Positions 8,224 to 16,289 of a DNA stretch of 44,878 bases are shown here, in pieces; positions within the stretch are counted from its first letter, which is position 1; each line of letters opens with the position of its first letter. Position numbers and translations under genes: made by a program. The stretch is from Deltaproteobacteria bacterium (lineage in GTDB: Bacteria > Desulfobacterota > Binatia > UBA12015), in NCBI GenBank assembly GCA_016874715.1, contig VGTK01000020.1:1-44878 (forward strand), given 5' to 3'. A model generated the notes under the pieces. That model made no database searches and was not told the DNA's origin. It saw only the letters and a list, made by a program, of their open reading frames with translations.

Positions 8224-8870
8224 CGCCGGACTCCGTCCGAACCATGGCGAACTTCATCACGATCGACGGCGTCGAAGGCGCCGGCAAGAGCACCCAGGCC
8301 GCACGCCTCGCGGACGCGCTGCGTCGCGACGGTCGCGAGGTCGTCCTCACCCGCGAGCCCGGCGGCACCGAGCTGGGGCGCGCGCTCCGCCGCATGCTGC
8401 TCGAGGACGACTCCCCGGGCCCGACGGCGGAGACGGAGCTGCTGCTGTACCTCGCAGACCGCGCCGAGCACGTCCGGCGGCTGATCCAGCCCGCCCTCGC
8501 CCGCGGTGCGATCGTGATCGCCGATCGGTTCTCGGATTCCACGATCGCCTACCAGAGCTACGGGCGCGGCCTGCCCCTCGAGACCGTCACTCGCCTCGAC
8601 GCCTTCGCCCGGGGCGGCGTCTCTCCGGACCTGTCGTTCTTCCTGGACCTCCCGCCGGACGCCGGCCTCGAGCGCGCGCGAGCGACGGGGCCCGCGGACC
8701 GCATCGAGCGCGAGGCGATCGACTTCCACCGGCGCGTTCGCGAAGGGTTCCGCGCGATCGCCGCCGCGGAGCCCGGTCGGGTCGTCGTGCTCGACGCGCG
8801 GCTCGAGATTGCCGACCTGGCGCGCGAGCTCGCGGAGCACGCCCGGGCGCGCCTCGCAGCCGCCGCGTGA
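8220..8870 (+). CDS. tmk: Thymidylate kinase
   Basis: 216 aa from the ATG at 8220, which overlaps the hemG stop (ATGA). A second ATG at 8244 would remove eight residues. It phosphorylates dTMP to dTDP. The P-loop is DGVEGAGKSTQ (residues 17-27), the substrate Arg lies in LTREPGGTELG, and the DRF signature is in VIADRFSDSTIAYQSYGRG. The lid region is present near ARATGPADRIE. The pairing tmk-holB is common in bacteria and is kept here with a 4-bp overlap (GTGA). Confidence 0.95.
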   Translation: MTPDSVRTMANFITIDGVEGAGKSTQAARLADALRRDGREVVLTREPGGTELGRALRRMLLEDDSPGPTAETELLLYLADRAEHVRRLIQPALARGAIVIADRFSDSTIAYQSYGRGLPLETVTRLDAFARGGVSPDLSFFLDLPPDAGLERARATGPADRIEREAIDFHRRVREGFRAIAAAEPGRVVVLDARLEIADLARELAEHARARLAAAA

Positions 8871-9865
8871 CGCTCGACGAGATCCAGGGCCAGAACCACG
8901 CCATCGGCCTGCTGCGGCGTGCGATCGCGAACGGCCGCCTCGCGCACGCGTTCGTGTTCGCCGGGCCAGCCGGCGTCGGCAAGCGGGCCACGGCTCTCGC
9001 GATCGCGCGCTCGGTGCTGTGCCCGGAGAAGCCGGGCGTCGGCTGCGGCAGCTGCATCGACTGCCGGCTCGTCGGCGCGGGCTCGCACCCGGACTTGTTC
9101 ATCGAGGACCTCGCCGCCGCGCAGGCCGAGCGCGCGACCGCAAGCATGCTGTCGATCGAGCAGATCCGCCGCGTCTGCGGCTCGCTCGCACTGCGCCCCG
9201 TCCGCGGCTCGGCCAAGGTCGGCATCGTCGACCAGGCGGAGCGGCTCACCGCCGAGGCACAGAACGCGCTTCTCAAGACCCTCGAGGAGCCGCGCGGTCG
9301 CGCGACGCTGGTTCTCGTGACCAGCAACCTCGACGGACTCCTGCCGACCATCCGGTCGCGCTGCCAGCGGCTGCTGTTCGCGCCGCTCGCCGACGCGCTG
9401 GTCGCCACCCTGCTCGAGCGCGAGGGGGTCGCGGCCGACCTCGCCCGACGCGCGGCGGCGCTCGCCGGCGGCAGCCTGGACCGCGCGCGCGAGCTCACCA
9501 GCGAAGAGGGCTGGGCACGGTGCGAGGACCTCCGCTCGCGCCTCGAGCGGGTCGACCGGCTCGGCGTACCCGAGCGGCTCGACCTCGCCGCCGAGCTGAG
9601 CCCGCGCGGCGAACGCAACCGGACCCAGCAGGCACTGACCACGGCGACCGTGCTCGAGCTCTTCCGCGACCAGATGGTGGCAGCCGCCCGCGACGCCGGC
9701 CCCGCAGCCGGCCCCGATGGCGACTACGATCGCCTGGCGGCGGCGCGCCGTGCGCATCGCCGGCTGGCGAAGGTCTATGCTAGCGTTCGCGACGTGGAGC
9801 GAAACGCCAACGCCAACCTGGCCTGGGACAAGCTCCTGCTCGGGCTCGGTGATCTCCGGGCCTGA
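8867..9865 (+). CDS. holB: DNA polymerase III subunit delta'
   Basis: 332 aa, GTG start overlapping the tmk stop by 4 bp. This clamp-loader subunit is an AAA+ fold protein. The P-loop-like GPAGVGKR (residues 33-40) is followed by four cysteines (C52, C60, C63, C66) of the clamp-loader zinc module. Sensor-type motifs include VGIVDQAERLTAEAQNALLKTLEEP and the SRC motif in TIRSRCQRLLF. The LLKTLEEP and SRC elements distinguish it as a clamp-loader component. Position next to tmk supports holB over dnaX. Confidence 0.93.
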   Translation: MTLDEIQGQNHAIGLLRRAIANGRLAHAFVFAGPAGVGKRATALAIARSVLCPEKPGVGCGSCIDCRLVGAGSHPDLFIEDLAAAQAERATASMLSIEQIRRVCGSLALRPVRGSAKVGIVDQAERLTAEAQNALLKTLEEPRGRATLVLVTSNLDGLLPTIRSRCQRLLFAPLADALVATLLEREGVAADLARRAAALAGGSLDRARELTSEEGWARCEDLRSRLERVDRLGVPERLDLAAELSPRGERNRTQQALTTATVLELFRDQMVAAARDAGPAAGPDGDYDRLAAARRAHRRLAKVYASVRDVERNANANLAWDKLLLGLGDLRA

Positions 9866-9873
9866 AGCCGACG

Positions 9874-10746
9874 ATGGACACCGATCTGCCGCAGGATTTC
9901 CGCACCGATGCCGTCGCCGCCGAGCCCGTGCGTGACGTCGTCGACGTGCGCTTCCGCGTAGCAGGGCGAGCCGGCACGTACGATGCCGGGACGCTCGACC
10001 TCACGATGCACGACCTCGTCGTCGTGCAGACCGAGCGCGGCCCCGAGCTCGGCGAGGTGACCGGCCATCTGCGCCCGCGCTGGCCGAACGAGGTCGGCCT
10101 GCGACTGCCTCGCGTGCTGCGCCGCGCCGACGAACGCGACCGGAGCCGCGCCGACCACAACCGGGCGCAGGAGAGTCGCGCGCAGGGGGTCTTCGCCTCC
10201 CTCGCGGCGAAACACCAGCTGCAGGCGAAGCTGATCCGGGCCGACTACCGGTTCGACGGCGGCAAGGCCGTGTTCTACTTCATGGCGGCCACGCGGGTCG
10301 ACTTCCGGGGCCTCGTTCGCGATCTCGCGCAGGCTCTCCACACGCGCGTCGAGATGCGCCAGATCGGCGACCGCGACGAAACGCGCCTGATCGGCGGCGT
10401 CGGACCGTGCGGCCGAGAGCTGTGCTGCAGCTCCTGGCTGCGGGAGTTCGCCGCGGTTTCGGTCAAGATGGCGAAGGAGCAGGACCTCTCGCTCAACCCG
10501 TCGAAGCTCGCCGGCATGTGTGGACGCCTGAAGTGCTGCCTGCGCTACGAGTACGACACCTACCTTTCGCTGCGCCGTGAGCTGCCCCGAATCGGCAAGA
10601 AGGTGCAGAGCGTGAAGGGCGACGGCGAGATCGTCAAGCACCTGACGCTCAAGCAGCACGTGCTGCTGCGTCGCGACGAGGATGGACTGGTCGTCGAGTG
10701 CTCGCTCGAGGATCTGGTCGAGCGCCGTCACGACACCGACGGCTGA
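9874..10746 (+). CDS. ricT: PSP1-domain protein, RicT/YaaT-like
   Basis: 290 aa, ATG start, 8 bp after holB. The C-terminal half is a PSP1 domain with the conserved GGVGPCGRELCCSSWL and GMCGRLKCCLRYEYDTY cysteine motifs. In Bacillus, RicT joins RicA and RicF in an Fe-S-bearing complex that affects RNase Y processing; in other phyla the role is not well defined. The first ~90 residues are less conserved. The arrangement tmk-holB-psp1-metG is widely conserved, so the gene belongs to this housekeeping run. Confidence 0.9.
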   Translation: MDTDLPQDFRTDAVAAEPVRDVVDVRFRVAGRAGTYDAGTLDLTMHDLVVVQTERGPELGEVTGHLRPRWPNEVGLRLPRVLRRADERDRSRADHNRAQESRAQGVFASLAAKHQLQAKLIRADYRFDGGKAVFYFMAATRVDFRGLVRDLAQALHTRVEMRQIGDRDETRLIGGVGPCGRELCCSSWLREFAAVSVKMAKEQDLSLNPSKLAGMCGRLKCCLRYEYDTYLSLRRELPRIGKKVQSVKGDGEIVKHLTLKQHVLLRRDEDGLVVECSLEDLVERRHDTDG

Positions 10747-10762
10747 ACACCGACGGGACGCC

Positions 10763-12355
10763 ATGCCGGGACGGATCTACATCACGACGCCGCTGTACTA
10801 CGTGAACGCCGAGCCTCACCTCGGCTCCACCTACACCAACGTCGTCTGCGACAGCTTCGCTCGCTTCCATCGCCAGCGCGGCGAGGACACGTTCCTGCTC
10901 ACCGGCACCGACGAGCACGGCGAGAAGATCGCCGAGGCCGCCCGCAGCGCCGGGATCTCTCCGCAGGAGTTCGTCGCTGGCGTGAGCAGCACGTTCCGCT
11001 CCGTCTGGGACTCGGTCGGGATCGGCTACGACCACTTCATTCGGACGTCGGACCCGCACCACGTCCGCTTCGTGCAGGACGTGCTCACGCGCATCCATGC
11101 GAGCGGCGACATCTACTTCGGCGCCTATTCCGGCCTGTACTGCGTGGGCTGCGAGCGTCTCTACACCGAGAGGGAGCTGGTCGACGGGCTCTGCCCGCAG
11201 CATCTCACCAAACCGGTCGACGTCAGCGAGCCGAACTACTTCTTCCGCATGGAGAAGTATCAGGACCAGGTGCGCGCCCACATCGAGGCGAATCCGGACT
11301 TCATTCGCCCCGACGGCTACCGGTCGGAAGCGCTCGCGATGCTGCGCGAACCGATCGGAGACCTGTGCATCTCGCGGCCGAAGTCGCGCCTCGAGTGGGG
11401 CATCGAGATGCCGTTCGACGACGGCTACGTGACGTACGTCTGGTTCGACGCGCTGCTGAACTACGTGAGCGGCCTCGAGGCTCGCGGCCGGCGCGAGGAT
11501 CTGTGGCCGGTCGCCAGCCACTTCATCGGCAAGGACATCCTGAAGACCCACGCCGTCTTCTGGCCGACCATGCTGCTCGCAGCAGGCTATCCGCTCTACC
11601 GGCACCTCAACGTGCACGGCTTCTGGACGAGCGGCGGACAGAAGATGTCGAAGTCGCTGGGCAACGTCGTGAAGCCCCTCGAGCTGCGCGACACCTACGG
11701 GATGGACGCGGTACGGTACTACCTGCTGCGCGAGATGGCGTTCGGCAACGACGCCGACTTCACCGAGCAGGCCCTGATCACGCGCATCAACGCGGACCTC
11801 GCCAACGGTCTCGGCAACCTCGCCAGCCGCACGCTCGCCATGATGCACAAGTACTTCGCCGGGGAGGTACAGCCGCTCGACCCGCGCACCACGGACGACG
11901 ACGATCTCGCCGAGGCGTTCGCGCGTGCCCGGAGGGATCTCGACACGCACGTGAACGCGCTCGCATTCCACCGCGGGCTCGAGGCGGTGTGGCGCGCGCT
12001 CGACGCGGCGAACAAGTACATCGTCACGACGGCGCCGTTCACGCTCGCGAAGGATCCCGCGCAGCTGCCACGCGTCGGGGCGATTCTGCACGGCTGCCTC
12101 GAGTCGCTGCGCGTCAGCGCGCAGCTCCTCGCGCCGTTTCTGCCCGACACGGCGGAGCGGCTGCGCGCCGCCCTCGGCCTCGACGAAGCTCGCTTCGCCG
12201 ATCTCGGTCTCACGTGGGGCGCGGCCTTCCCGACCGGGCACCGGATCGGTCAGCCGGTGAGCCTCTTCCCTCGCGTCGAGACCGCCGCGGGCGCCGCCAA
12301 GGTCGGTAGCGGTGGAAAGACCGGGGGCAGCACCGCGATCGAGCGACGCAGCTGA
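10763..12355 (+). CDS. metG: Methionyl-tRNA synthetase (short form)
   Basis: 530 aa from the ATG at 10763, 16 bp after ricT. It charges tRNA-Met in the cytoplasm. Class I motifs: the HIGH equivalent HLGS in TPLYYVNAEPHLGS (near residue 20) and KMSKS in GQKMSKSLGN. The zinc knuckle is partly degenerate (YCVGCERLY, later GLCPQHL), as in the single-knuckle class. The C-terminal EMAP/Trbp111 dimerisation domain is absent, so the protein ends soon after the anticodon-binding helices. The last gene of the plus-strand run beginning at hemE. Confidence 0.95.
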   Translation: MPGRIYITTPLYYVNAEPHLGSTYTNVVCDSFARFHRQRGEDTFLLTGTDEHGEKIAEAARSAGISPQEFVAGVSSTFRSVWDSVGIGYDHFIRTSDPHHVRFVQDVLTRIHASGDIYFGAYSGLYCVGCERLYTERELVDGLCPQHLTKPVDVSEPNYFFRMEKYQDQVRAHIEANPDFIRPDGYRSEALAMLREPIGDLCISRPKSRLEWGIEMPFDDGYVTYVWFDALLNYVSGLEARGRREDLWPVASHFIGKDILKTHAVFWPTMLLAAGYPLYRHLNVHGFWTSGGQKMSKSLGNVVKPLELRDTYGMDAVRYYLLREMAFGNDADFTEQALITRINADLANGLGNLASRTLAMMHKYFAGEVQPLDPRTTDDDDLAEAFARARRDLDTHVNALAFHRGLEAVWRALDAANKYIVTTAPFTLAKDPAQLPRVGAILHGCLESLRVSAQLLAPFLPDTAERLRAALGLDEARFADLGLTWGAAFPTGHRIGQPVSLFPRVETAAGAAKVGSGGKTGGSTAIERRS

Positions 12356-12359
12356 GCAA

Positions 12360-12464
12360 GCGCCCTACCTTCGTCGCGGCACCGCCCCCGCAGCCGGTGC
12401 GGACGTCGGATGGAGCGCCGGTCGAGCTTCCTCGCTCGTGGCCGGCAAAGCCGTTGCGGACGTC
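12360..12464 (-). repeat. One full and one decayed unit of the stop-anchored repeat, between metG and the zinc-ribbon gene
   Basis: On the minus strand, one unit runs from 12464 down to 12408 (exactly 57 bp). Its GA completes the TGA stop of the minus-strand zinc-ribbon gene. A second unit begins at 12407 with the same GACGTCCGCACCGG start but decays after about 20 bp toward the metG stop. The stem-loop CGGC-TTT-GCCG is preserved although the loop differs from other copies. Confidence 0.75.
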
Positions 12465-12663
12465 AGTCCTCGGAGTCGGGAGGCTCCCAGGCGACGTCGA
12501 CGCCGTGCCATCGGGCACCGCTGTCCCAGCGCACCACGACCACACGCTTGCAGCGGCGGCACTTCAGCTCGACCCCTTCTTGGCGGAGCCGCGCTAGCAG
12601 GCTGCCACACACGCACCGGTGCTCGCCGAGCGCCGCCGCGGATTCCTCTCCCGGCGTCTTCAT
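12463..12663 (-). CDS. Mini zinc-ribbon protein (Com-like CxC...CxxC)
   Basis: 66 aa from the ATG at 12663; an upstream in-frame start at 12744 gives an implausible N-terminus. A single zinc-finger core HRCVCGSLLARL...ELKCRRCKRVVVV (about residues 16-45) resembles the Com translational-activator/zinc-ribbon fold (C-x-C...C-x2-C). The rest is short and polar (DSGARWHGVDVAWEPP). The function is unknown; a nucleic-acid-binding role is only suggested by the fold. It is convergent with metG, and its stop codon is shared with the intergenic repeat. Confidence 0.6.
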   Translation of the reverse strand: MKTPGEESAAALGEHRCVCGSLLARLRQEGVELKCRRCKRVVVVRWDSGARWHGVDVAWEPPDSED

Positions 12664-12786
12664 CGAGTGAAGGTGAGTATCCCCCTCGACGGAGCTGGCT
12701 CCAGAGGGCTGCGGCATCTCCCCCCGCCTCGACGCACGTACCACCGTCCGGCGAAGGGGGTGTCGTCGGCACGCACGGAATCCCCG

Positions 12787-13281
12787 TCAGCGCCGTGAGG
12801 TGATCGCCATGCGATCGGCCGACGCGCTCGGCCGAACGCCTTCGCGGCAATCACGACAGATTCCGTAGAGCTCCAGCCGGTGGCGAGCGAGCACGAATCC
12901 GAGCCGCGTCGCGATGTCCTCCTGCAGCCGCTCGAGCTCGTCGTCGGAGAACTCGACGATGCGACCGCAGCGGTCACAGATCACGTGATCGTGGTGGTGC
13001 TGCTCGCCGACGTCGGCATTCTCGTAGCGCGTCTGGCCGTCCGCGAAGTGCTGCTCGGCGGCGAGCCCGCACTCCTTGAGCAGCTTGATGGTCCGGTAGA
13101 CGGTCGCGTAGCCGACACGCGCGTTGATCTTGCGGACCTCGCGGTACAGCTCGTCGATGCTCATGTGACGATGGCCGCCGAAGAAGACGTGCGCGATGTC
13201 GTCGCGCTGCGCCGTCGTCTTGAGGCTCTTGTCCTTGAGCGCCTTGCGGAATGCGGCAAAACGCTCCGCGCGCGAGAGCAT
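12787..13281 (-). CDS. fur: Ferric uptake regulator (Fur family)
   Basis: 164 aa, ATG start. Metal-dependent DNA-binding repressor. The N-terminal winged helix includes ALKDKSLKTTAQRDDIAHVFF and HMSIDELYREVRKINARVGYATVYRTIKLLKECGL. The regulatory HHHDHVICDRCGRIVEF motif and the second C-x2-C (GICRDC) form the dimerisation-domain metal sites. The length and the HHHDH string fit true Fur better than Zur or PerR, but metal preference cannot be proved by sequence. No obvious Fur box could be identified by eye near it. It lies 9 bp downstream of the hypothetical gene ending at 13291, so both may be co-transcribed. Confidence 0.92.
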   Translation of the reverse strand: MLSRAERFAAFRKALKDKSLKTTAQRDDIAHVFFGGHRHMSIDELYREVRKINARVGYATVYRTIKLLKECGLAAEQHFADGQTRYENADVGEQHHHDHVICDRCGRIVEFSDDELERLQEDIATRLGFVLARHRLELYGICRDCREGVRPSASADRMAITSRR

Positions 13282-13290
13282 GGACAGGCG

Positions 13291-13701
13291 TTACGGGCGG
13301 GGCTCCGCTTTGTCAACATGCTCAGGACGCGGTACCCGCGCGATCAGGCGCAGGGCTTCCGGAGACATCTCGACGGCGGACACGTCCCGATCCGCGAGGA
13401 CCACCGCGAGCAGCTCGATCTCGTCGTCCGGGGAGAGATCGTGATCGAGAAAGAGGACCTCCTCACCACCGACCCGGCACAGGCCACTGCGCGCGTGATA
13501 GCCCACCTCGCGCATCAGACGCTCGCGCCGCACACGGATGCCCAGCGCCTCGACCGCGTTCTCGAGCTCGGCGATCAGCGCCGCGAGGCGTGCCGCACGC
13601 GCGCTCGGACGCTTCGGCGTCGCCGCCCCCCGTCCGGCGCGGCGGCTCGACCTGGCCGTCGCGGTTCCGCCACCACGCTGCTGACTGCTGGATGCGCCCA
13701 C
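13291..13701 (-). CDS. Conserved hypothetical protein
   Basis: 136 aa with a GTG start. The first ~38 residues are basic and Ser/Arg/Ala-rich, probably disordered. The rest (ARLAALIAELENAVEALGIRVR, then GLCRVGGEEVLFLDHDLSPDDEIELLAVVLADRDVSAVEMSPEALRLI) looks like a small conserved family known from deltaproteobacterial genomes. It has a helical start, a GLCRV strand and an acidic central part. No catalytic motif is visible. It lies immediately upstream of fur on the same strand and diverges from the universal stress gene across 70 bp. Confidence 0.65.
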   Translation of the reverse strand: MGASSSQQRGGGTATARSSRRAGRGAATPKRPSARAARLAALIAELENAVEALGIRVRRERLMREVGYHARSGLCRVGGEEVLFLDHDLSPDDEIELLAVVLADRDVSAVEMSPEALRLIARVPRPEHVDKAEPRP

Positions 13702-13771
13702 CCCCTCACTTTAGTATCGGGGTGACACGACGAAGTAAAGAAACCGGGCAGGCCGAACGAGGGCATGTGCC

Positions 13772-14608
13772 ATGATCAAGAGCATTCTCGTCGGAATCGA
13801 CGGCTCGGAGCACGCGCGCACTGCGCTCCGCTACGCCACCTGGCTCGCGCGGCGCCTCGACGCGACCATCACCGGGCTGCACGTCGTGGACATCGTGTCC
13901 ATCGAGGGGTCCTTCTTCCACGACATCTCGGGCTCGCTCGGCTTCGAGCCCTATCTCGACTTCACGTCCAAGATGCGCGAGGCGCTCCAGGAGCGTGGCG
14001 GCGCCCTGCTCGACGAGTTTCGTGCGACCTGCGCCGCCGAGAACGTCCGCTGCGACACGGCGTTGCAGATCGGCATCGTGCCGAGCGAGATCTGTGAGCG
14101 CGCGCGCGAGGCCGACCTGGTCGTGATCGGACACCGCGGCGTCAATCAGCGATTCTCGACCGGGCTGCTCGGCGGCGCGGCTGAAAGCGTCACTCGCCAG
14201 TGCCCGAAGCCGGTGCTCGTGACGCCGCTCGAGTTCAGCGAGATCCGGTCACCCGTCCTCGCCTACGACGGGAGCCAGCGCGCGAGTGCCGCCATGCAGG
14301 CCGCCGCGGAGGTGTGCAGCGCGCTCGCACTCCCGCTGTCGATCCTCACCGTCTGCCGCGACGCCGAGCAGGGCGAGAAGACCCTCGATCAGGCGCGGCG
14401 CTACCTGTCGTCGTACGCGATCGAGACTAGGCCCTACGCGATCACGGGTCACGCATACGAGAGCATCCCCGGCGAGATACGCGCCAAGCACTACGACCTG
14501 GTGTTCATGGGCTCGCACGGCCACGGAGGGATCATCGAGCTCGTGCTGGGCAGCACGACGGAGTACGTCCTGCGCAACGCGCCGTGCCCTGTCTTCCTGA
14601 ACCGCTGA
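13772..14608 (+). CDS. Tandem universal stress protein (two Usp domains)
   Basis: 278 aa, ATG start. Two UspA-like domains lie in tandem: residues 1-150 with ILVGIDGSEHARTALRYA and the ATP-loop-like GHRGVN...STGLLGGAAESV, and residues 155-278 with VLAYDGSQRASAAMQAA and GSHGHGGIIELVLGSTTEYVLRNAPCPV. Both carry the G-x2-G-x9-G-S/T pattern associated with nucleotide binding, although the first is diverged. The protein is cytoplasmic, with no membrane segment. It probably acts as a stress or energy-state binding protein; the direct partner is unknown. Confidence 0.88.
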   Translation: MIKSILVGIDGSEHARTALRYATWLARRLDATITGLHVVDIVSIEGSFFHDISGSLGFEPYLDFTSKMREALQERGGALLDEFRATCAAENVRCDTALQIGIVPSEICERAREADLVVIGHRGVNQRFSTGLLGGAAESVTRQCPKPVLVTPLEFSEIRSPVLAYDGSQRASAAMQAAAEVCSALALPLSILTVCRDAEQGEKTLDQARRYLSSYAIETRPYAITGHAYESIPGEIRAKHYDLVFMGSHGHGGIIELVLGSTTEYVLRNAPCPVFLNR

Positions 14609-14796
14609 GCCAGCAGAACGCAACGCGTCAGGGGACAACGCGACGCGTCTGGATGGACGGCGGCGCGCTCGCCATCCGGTCAGGGGCATCGCGGCACGGA
14701 TGCGCGCATGGGACGAGCCACGAGACACGGATGGGCCATCGAACGAGCCTGGACGGGAAGCCCGTCCCCCATGGTCTGGGGCGACCGGTCCGAGGG
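14609..14796. other. 188-bp intergenic spacer with short repeats
   Basis: Lies between the convergent usp and phaR genes. It holds a 13-bp direct repeat with one mismatch (AACGCAACGCGTC at 14617 and AACGCGACGCGTC at 14637) and a perfect small hairpin GACGGG-AAG-CCCGTC at 14753-14767. There is no T-run after the hairpin on either strand, so a Rho-independent terminator is not supported. No gene is visible. Confidence 0.4.
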
Positions 14797-15384
14797 TCAG
14801 TCGTCGGACGGGGTGATCGAGACCGGCGAGTCCGCCGCCCCTTCGTCGACCTTGCCGTTCTCGCCGGCCAGGAGCCGCCGGATGCGGATCTCGATGTCGC
14901 GGACGCGGCCCTCGAGCCGCTCCACCTCGGCACCGATGCCGGGGTAGCTGCGCAAGCGTTCGACGGACTGCCGGATGCCCTGGTCGACGCGCCGCTGCAG
15001 GTCTTCGATCTGACGGCGCGAGGTGCTGAGCACCTCGTCGAGGATGGCCGGGCGTGCGCCCTCGGCCACGATCTCCGAGACGCGCCCGCGCATGTCACCC
15101 AGCGCTTCCATGCCGCGGCTCGTCACGCTCGAGATCGCGTCGCCGCCGTACCGGACGAGCTCGCGGAGGACGACCAGCGAGCGAAGGTCCTTGTTCCGGC
15201 GCTCCTCCTCGAGGATGATCTGCGCCAGGGTGACGGCAGTCAGGTCGGCCCCGGTCTCGTTGTCGGTGACCTCGACCTCCTCGCCGTTCCGGATCAGCCC
15301 GGCGATGTCGTCGAGAGCGACGTAACGACTCGTCGTCGTGTCGTACAACTTCCGGTTGGCATATCGTTTGACGATCCGCGCCAT
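14797..15384 (-). CDS. phaR: Polyhydroxyalkanoate synthesis repressor PhaR
   Basis: 195 aa, ATG start. The N-terminal ~60 residues (VKRYANRKLYDTTTSRYVALDDIAGLIRNGEEVEVTDNETGADLT) are the PHB/PHA accumulation regulator DNA-binding domain, followed by the TLAQIILEEER segment typical of PhaR. The rest is mostly helical and may form a coiled coil (EVERLEGRVRDIEIRIRRLL). The family represses phasin and polymer genes and responds to PHA granules. No phaC, phaP or phaA lies in the window, so the link to storage polymers rests on the family only. Confidence 0.88.
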   Translation of the reverse strand: MARIVKRYANRKLYDTTTSRYVALDDIAGLIRNGEEVEVTDNETGADLTAVTLAQIILEEERRNKDLRSLVVLRELVRYGGDAISSVTSRGMEALGDMRGRVSEIVAEGARPAILDEVLSTSRRQIEDLQRRVDQGIRQSVERLRSYPGIGAEVERLEGRVRDIEIRIRRLLAGENGKVDEGAADSPVSITPSDD

Positions 15385-16214
15385 TTTCCGGGGTCGCTAA
15401 CACCCTGAGGCGGGGGCAGCAAGCTCGCCCCTCCCTGCTCGAGGATTCGTCGACGCGCCGCAGCGCCGGTGCAGGTTCGCAACGCCTCGTCGCGCTCGGC
15501 CGTTCAACGCAGCGCGACCCGGTCGATCGTGAGCCCGCCGCCCCGGATCGCCGGCTGCGCGGCCGCCGGAGAACGCTTCGATGAGCTCCGGCACCACCTC
15601 GGCCGCGATCCGCGCCCTGCCGATCGGACCGGTTCCGACCACGGCCCCCATCGTGTACCGGTGGCGGCAACGATCGCCATGGAGCCTCGTGGCGGCAGAG
15701 TCGAGACGGGCCGGGCGTTCCGCATCGCGGTGTCCGGGTGACACACGCCGCACGGAACGCCGCGCCGGCGCCGGAAGAACCCGCCCGCGGCGCCGCGCGG
15801 ACCCGTGATGTGTCGGAAGGATCCGCTCGAGGACGAAAAAAGCGTAGCAGCGACGAGGGGTTGCTCGTGACACGGCGGCCGCGAAGGCATCCCGCCGTGC
15901 GACGCGAAGACGCCTTTGACTCGATCTGCGTTCAATCCTGTGCGCAGCGGGCTGGGCTGAAAGGGCCGAGCCCTTCCCAGCATCGAAGCGCATCGCGTCA
16001 TCACCGCGCGGCCAACGATAATTCGCCTCCGCATGGGTGCCGGGGGGGGGCGCCCAGCACCGCAGCGGAAGGCTCGGTCGTCACTAAAATGAACGAACCA
16101 AGCCCCGACCGTCACTTTTGTACCGTCGACGCAGCACGGCCGGGATGCGGCAGAGCGGGCGCAGGCCATTGAATCGGCAGGGGTTCCGAACAGCAGGCGG
16201 CGGACCCGTCGCCC
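15385..16214. other. Long stretch without a convincing gene, upstream of the sigma-54 activator
   Basis: About 830 bp between phaR and the sigma-54 promoter. Several frames stay open because of the high GC, but none shows a recognisable domain, sensible composition or ribosome site. Notable elements are an interrupted hairpin at 15951-15981 (GCTGGG/CCCAGC outer arms and AAGGGC/GCCCTT inner arms with a four-base bulge and a CGA loop), a run of ten G near 16041-16050, and a more AT-rich patch at 16081-16125. It could hold activator sites or a small RNA. Confidence 0.4.
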
Positions 16215-16230
16215 TGGCGCCGTCCTTGCA
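16215..16230 (+). promoter_or_regulatory. Sigma-54 promoter of the downstream activator gene
   Basis: The sequence TGGCGCCGTCCTTGCA matches the -24/-12 consensus TGGCRC-N5-TTGCA at every fixed position, and the essential GG and GC are exactly 10 bp apart. It lies 59 bp upstream of the ATG at 16290, so transcription would begin near 16241 and leave a leader of about 50 bases. That the driven gene is itself a sigma-54 activator makes positive autoregulation likely. Confidence 0.75.
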
Positions 16231-16289
16231 AATGCGCCGGCGCTGTCACCGCCGCCGCCGATCGCGATCCAGCCCCCGAGAGGACCACC

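Noticed and set aside
12787..13281. Fur homologue as Zur or PerR
   Set aside because: HHHDHVIC motif and general length favour Fur; the paralogue cannot be excluded but nothing in context supports it.
14753..14767. Small perfect hairpin between usp and phaR as an intrinsic terminator
   Set aside because: Six-base stem with no following T-run on either strand.
15504..16169. Long minus-strand reading frame in the gap upstream of the sigma-54 activator
   Set aside because: Arg/Pro/Ser-biased composition, no domain, no ribosome site. Overlapping frames on both strands are equally open, as expected by chance at this GC content.
15738..16172. Plus-strand 144-residue frame in the same gap
   Set aside because: Low-complexity basic sequence and no recognisable motif; it would read across a run of ten G. 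Not supported as a gene.
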